Shown here one piece after another: positions 61,297 through 64,000 of a stretch of DNA of 64,000 bases. The notes beneath the pieces were generated by a model. The model was not told the origin of the DNA and searched no databases. It saw only the letters and a list, made by a program, of their open reading frames with translations. The stretch spans positions 116,110 through 180,109 of the forward strand of contig QHBK01000002.1 in the NCBI GenBank assembly GCA_003244105.1, written 5' to 3'. Origin of the DNA: Candidatus Eremiobacter antarcticus (lineage in GTDB: Bacteria > Vulcanimicrobiota > Vulcanimicrobiia > Eremiobacterales > Eremiobacteraceae). A program made the position numbers and the translations under genes. Numbering within the stretch: the stretch's first letter is position 1; every line of letters begins with the position of its first letter.

Positions 61297-61447
61297 CAGC
61301 GAAACTTTAGCGGGCCGCTGCAAGCTCACCCGCTGAACCGCGCCGCCTCGCTCCTATCTTCGTCGTACGAGCCCCGGCCGGCGTGAAAGTATTTCGGTAT
61401 TGAGCGTGAATGCTATCAGCGCCGTCCGCCCCTATGAGGAGGCTTTG

Positions 61448-62596
61448 TTGATCGTCGCCATCCCAAAAGAGACCGCCGCCGGCGAGCGGCGCGTCGCCGT
61501 GACGCCGGATGTCGCTTCGCGCTTGGCGCAGTCCGGGTTTTCCGTGCTGGTTGAGCGCGGCGCGGGAATGCAAGCCGGCTTTTTGGACTTCGCGTATCAA
61601 GCCGCCGGCGCGTCCATTGTACAAGGACCGCGAGAGCTGTACGACCGCGCGGACCTGGTGCTCAAAGTGCAACGGCCCCAAGTCAGTGACGACCTCGGCG
61701 CCGATGAAGCCGATCTGCTGCGAGAAGGCTGCGCTCTGATCGCCTTTCTGCAGCCCATGATGAACCCGGACATGGTCCGTGTGCTGGCTCGCCGGCGCAT
61801 CACCGCGTTCAGCATGGACGCGATTCCGCGCATTTCCCGCGCTCAGGGCATGGATGCACTGTCGGCGATGAGTAATGTGGGCGGGTACAAGTCGGTATTG
61901 CTGGCGGCGTCGGCCTTGCCCAAATTCTTCCCGATGCTCATGACGGCCGCCGGCACTATACCCCCGGCCAAGGTTTTGATCCTGGGCGCGGGCGTAGCAG
62001 GTCTGCAAGCCATCGCAACGGCGCGGAGATTAGGCGCCGTCGTCAGCGCCTTCGACACGCGCGCGGTCGTGAAGGAACAAGTCGAGAGCCTCGGGGCGAC
62101 CTTCGTGGCAGCGCCCGTCCATGCCGACGGCGAGGGCGCCGGCGGATACGCCAAAGAGTTGTCGAGTGAAGCGCAAGCCCGCGAACGCGAGTTGATCAGC
62201 AAAAGCGTCATGGAATCGGATGTCGTGATCACAACGGCGCTCGTGCCCGGTAAGCGCGCCCCGATTCTCGTTACCGACGAGATGGTGAAAGGCATGCGCC
62301 CCGGCTCGGTCATCATCGATCTGGCCGGCGAGATGGGCGGCAACTGCGAGCTGACCGTGCCCGGCGAGACGGCGGTCAAATACGGCGTGAGCATTCTTGC
62401 CCCCCTCAACGTGCCCAGCTCCATGCCGTTGCACGCAAGTCAGCTGTACGCGCGCACCGTGTTCGCGCTGTTGACGCATCTCGTGCGCGAAGGTCAGCTG
62501 CAGATGGACATGAGCGATGAGATCACGCGCAGCGTCTGCATCACCCATGCAGGCGCGGTCGTCAACGACGCCGCACGCGCGCTGGCCGAGGCCTAG
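61448..62596 (+). CDS. pntAA: NAD(P) transhydrogenase alpha subunit, NAD-binding part
   Basis: Domain I of the proton-pumping transhydrogenase, which moves hydride from NADH to NADP+. The 382 residues begin IVAIPKETAAGERRVAVTP, contain QPMMNPDMVRVLA, DAIPRISRAQGMDALSAMSNVGGYKSVL and the nucleotide loop VLILGAGVAGLQAIATARRLGA, and end near the membrane. I place the start at TTG 61448 because AGGAGG lies 5 bases upstream and the family begins there; a longer form from TTG 61400 is possible. The alpha chain is split, as in many bacteria. Confidence 0.93.
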   Translation: MIVAIPKETAAGERRVAVTPDVASRLAQSGFSVLVERGAGMQAGFLDFAYQAAGASIVQGPRELYDRADLVLKVQRPQVSDDLGADEADLLREGCALIAFLQPMMNPDMVRVLARRRITAFSMDAIPRISRAQGMDALSAMSNVGGYKSVLLAASALPKFFPMLMTAAGTIPPAKVLILGAGVAGLQAIATARRLGAVVSAFDTRAVVKEQVESLGATFVAAPVHADGEGAGGYAKELSSEAQARERELISKSVMESDVVITTALVPGKRAPILVTDEMVKGMRPGSVIIDLAGEMGGNCELTVPGETAVKYGVSILAPLNVPSSMPLHASQLYARTVFALLTHLVREGQLQMDMSDEITRSVCITHAGAVVNDAARALAEA

Positions 62597-62598
62597 GG

Positions 62599-62916
62599 AT
62601 GAACGAGAAACTGCTGGTCGAGCTGACGGTTTTCGTGCTGTCGGTCTTCGTGGGCTTCGAGGTGATCTCCAAGGTCCCGTCGATGCTGCACACGCCGCTC
62701 ATGTCGGCGACCAATGCCATCCATGGCATCGTCGTGGTGGGCGCAATGCTGGTCGCAGGCGCAGCGATCGGCGGTCCGGCCGGTCGCGCTATCGGCATCG
62801 CGGCGATGATTTTAGCGACGATCAACGTTGTCGGGGGCTTTGCGGTGACGGGCCGGATGCTGCAGATGTTCAAGGCCAAGCCGTCGGACGCGCCTGCCGG
62901 AGACGCGCGCCGATGA
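62599..62916 (+). CDS. pntAB: NAD(P) transhydrogenase alpha subunit, membrane part
   Basis: A 105-residue protein forming the first membrane helices of transhydrogenase domain II. GFEVISKVPSMLHTPLMSATNAIHGIVVVGA is the conserved core, and three to four hydrophobic segments are visible. It starts 2 bases after pntAA and overlaps pntB by 4 bases (ATGA). Confidence 0.94.
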   Translation: MNEKLLVELTVFVLSVFVGFEVISKVPSMLHTPLMSATNAIHGIVVVGAMLVAGAAIGGPAGRAIGIAAMILATINVVGGFAVTGRMLQMFKAKPSDAPAGDARR

Positions 62917-64000
62917 CCGACCTGCGCATACCGGCGCTTGCGTTTGCATACCTTGTGACCGGTGTTCTGTTCATCGTCGGATTGAAATTCTTGAGCTCGC
63001 CGGCGCGCGCCAAGACCGGAAACCTGCTTGCAGGCGCGGGCATGATCTTGGCGGTGGCCGTCACGCTCTTGGACCTGCGCATCGTCACGTGGACCGATAT
63101 CATCATCGGGGCAGTCATCGGCGCGCCCATCGGCTACTTCTCGGCACGCGCCGTGAAGATGACTGCGATGCCTCAGATGGTCGCGCTTTTCAATGGCGCC
63201 GGTGGCGGAGCGGCCGCACTGGTCGCTGCCGGAGAGTACCTCCGGCTGCAGGAGACTGGCGGCCCCGCCCAAGCCGGCGCTCTCATCCCCATTCTGCTCA
63301 GCCTAATCATCGGCGCGATCAGCTTCGCCGGCAGTCTCGTCGCCTTCGCCAAACTGCAAGAGCTGATGACCGGCAGGCCTGTGACCTATCCGGGGCAGCA
63401 AGTCGTCAACGCGCTGGTCGTGCTCGCGATACTCGCGGCCTGTGCGTTCATAATCGCCGGCAACACGTCGGCAGCGGTCTTCATCGCTGTCGCCGTGCTG
63501 TCAGGCTTGCTCGGCGTCGTGGGCGTCTTGCCCATCGGCGGCGCAGACATGCCGGTCGTGATCTCGCTGCTCAACTCGTTCACCGGTGTGGCGGTTGCGA
63601 TCACCGGCTTCGTGCTCGAGAGCACGGTGTTGATCATCAGCGGCACGCTCGTCGGTGCTTCCGGCACGCTGCTGACCATGCTGATGAGTAAAGCGATGAA
63701 CCGCAGCTTGGCAAACGTGCTTTTCGGCGCGTTCGGCAGCGCGCCCAAAGGAGGCGCGGCAGCGGCGGTCACCGCAGCCGGCCCTGTCAGGTCTGCATCG
63801 GCTGACGACATCGCGACGCTGCTCGCGTACTCCCGCAACGTCATCATCGCTCCGGGCTACGGCATGGCCGTCGCGCAAGCGCAGCACGCGGTGCGCGAGC
63901 TGGCCGCCAATCTCGAAAAACGCGGCGTGGACGTCAAGTTCGCGATCCATCCGGTCGCCGGCCGCATGCCCGGGCACATGAACGTGCTGCTGGCCGAGGC
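62913..64000 (+). CDS. pntB: NAD(P) transhydrogenase beta subunit, 3' end outside window
   Basis: Domains II and III of transhydrogenase: membrane helices and the NADP-binding domain. The 362 visible residues include KMTAMPQMVALFNGAGGGAAALVA, NSFTGVAVAITGFVLES, and the NADP-domain start NVIIAPGYGMAVAQAQHAV through GRMPGHMNVLLAEA, where the window ends. About 100 residues should remain. ATG 62913 overlaps the pntAB stop, so the three genes form one operon. Confidence 0.95.
   Translation, partial: MTDLRIPALAFAYLVTGVLFIVGLKFLSSPARAKTGNLLAGAGMILAVAVTLLDLRIVTWTDIIIGAVIGAPIGYFSARAVKMTAMPQMVALFNGAGGGAAALVAAGEYLRLQETGGPAQAGALIPILLSLIIGAISFAGSLVAFAKLQELMTGRPVTYPGQQVVNALVVLAILAACAFIIAGNTSAAVFIAVAVLSGLLGVVGVLPIGGADMPVVISLLNSFTGVAVAITGFVLESTVLIISGTLVGASGTLLTMLMSKAMNRSLANVLFGAFGSAPKGGAAAAVTAAGPVRSASADDIATLLAYSRNVIIAPGYGMAVAQAQHAVRELAANLEKRGVDVKFAIHPVAGRMPGHMNVLLAE

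Noticed and set aside
1..64000. CRISPR arrays, insertion sequences, prophage or integrase genes
   Set aside because: Reading through the window I saw no regularly spaced direct repeats, transposase or integrase motifs, or phage structural genes. Gene content is core metabolism throughout.

Overview
The window is a gene-dense, high-GC bacterial chromosome segment with about 60 protein genes, two tRNAs and almost no mobile DNA. It reads as a diderm bacterium: there is a secretin, two lipobox lipoproteins, and a decayed gene whose reconstructed product has a signal peptide and a C-terminal beta-barrel signature. GTG and TTG starts are common and many neighbouring genes overlap by 4 bases. An FHA / PP2C phosphatase / FtsW-RodA cluster resembles the actinobacterial arrangement, while parts of purine synthesis look archaeal or eukaryote-like. 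This mix suggests an uncultivated phylum-level lineage (Eremiobacterota/WPS-2-like is my best guess, at low confidence). No phylogenetic marker could be searched.

Layout. 1-3812: orphan Phd antitoxin, a decayed outer-membrane gene, thrS, a methyltransferase and a lipoprotein. 3944-9922: tsaD, the minus-strand set purM-purN-pyk, and divergent pepA. 9950-33598: an unbroken run of 21 minus-strand genes, in transcription order ribD, ribE, ribBA, ribH, rtcB, an aminotransferase, mtnA, holA, purB, purCE fusion, purL, purQ, a DUF3311-like protein, a sodium:solute symporter, a 51-residue metallothionein, a double-domain purS, two purP paralogues, guaA, purD and purF. 33681-47155: comF, sugar nucleotidyltransferases and glycosyltransferases, the lysine/threonine genes dapB-asd-lysC-dapA, a PcrA helicase and an HtrA-like protease. 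47300-47504: tRNA-Glu and tRNA-Gln. 47590-49988: dapD, a DapC-like aminotransferase and a VKOR-like protein. 49997-61296: a second long minus-strand run of hslU, def, fmt, rsmB, FHA, PP2C, ftsW/rodA, secretin, lipoprotein, YibQ-like deacetylase and an anthrax-lethal-factor-like metalloprotease. 61448-64000: the three-gene NAD(P) transhydrogenase, with pntB cut by the window edge.

How the genes work together. The window encodes nearly all of de novo purine synthesis, but step 9 appears to use archaeal-type formate- and ATP-dependent PurP rather than folate-dependent PurH, while step 3 uses folate-dependent PurN. AIR carboxylation is done by a class II PurE fused to PurC, as in animal PAICS, which removes the need for PurK. 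No IMP cyclohydrolase (purH or purO) is visible here. GTP made downstream of GuaA feeds the RibBA reaction encoded at the head of the same gene run. The two dap clusters supply lysine and the peptidoglycan cross-linking residue through the succinylase branch.

The most unusual stretch is 14312-17347: two dissimilar PurP paralogues, a tandem PurS fusion and a metallothionein, next to a symporter of the monocarboxylate-transporter type.
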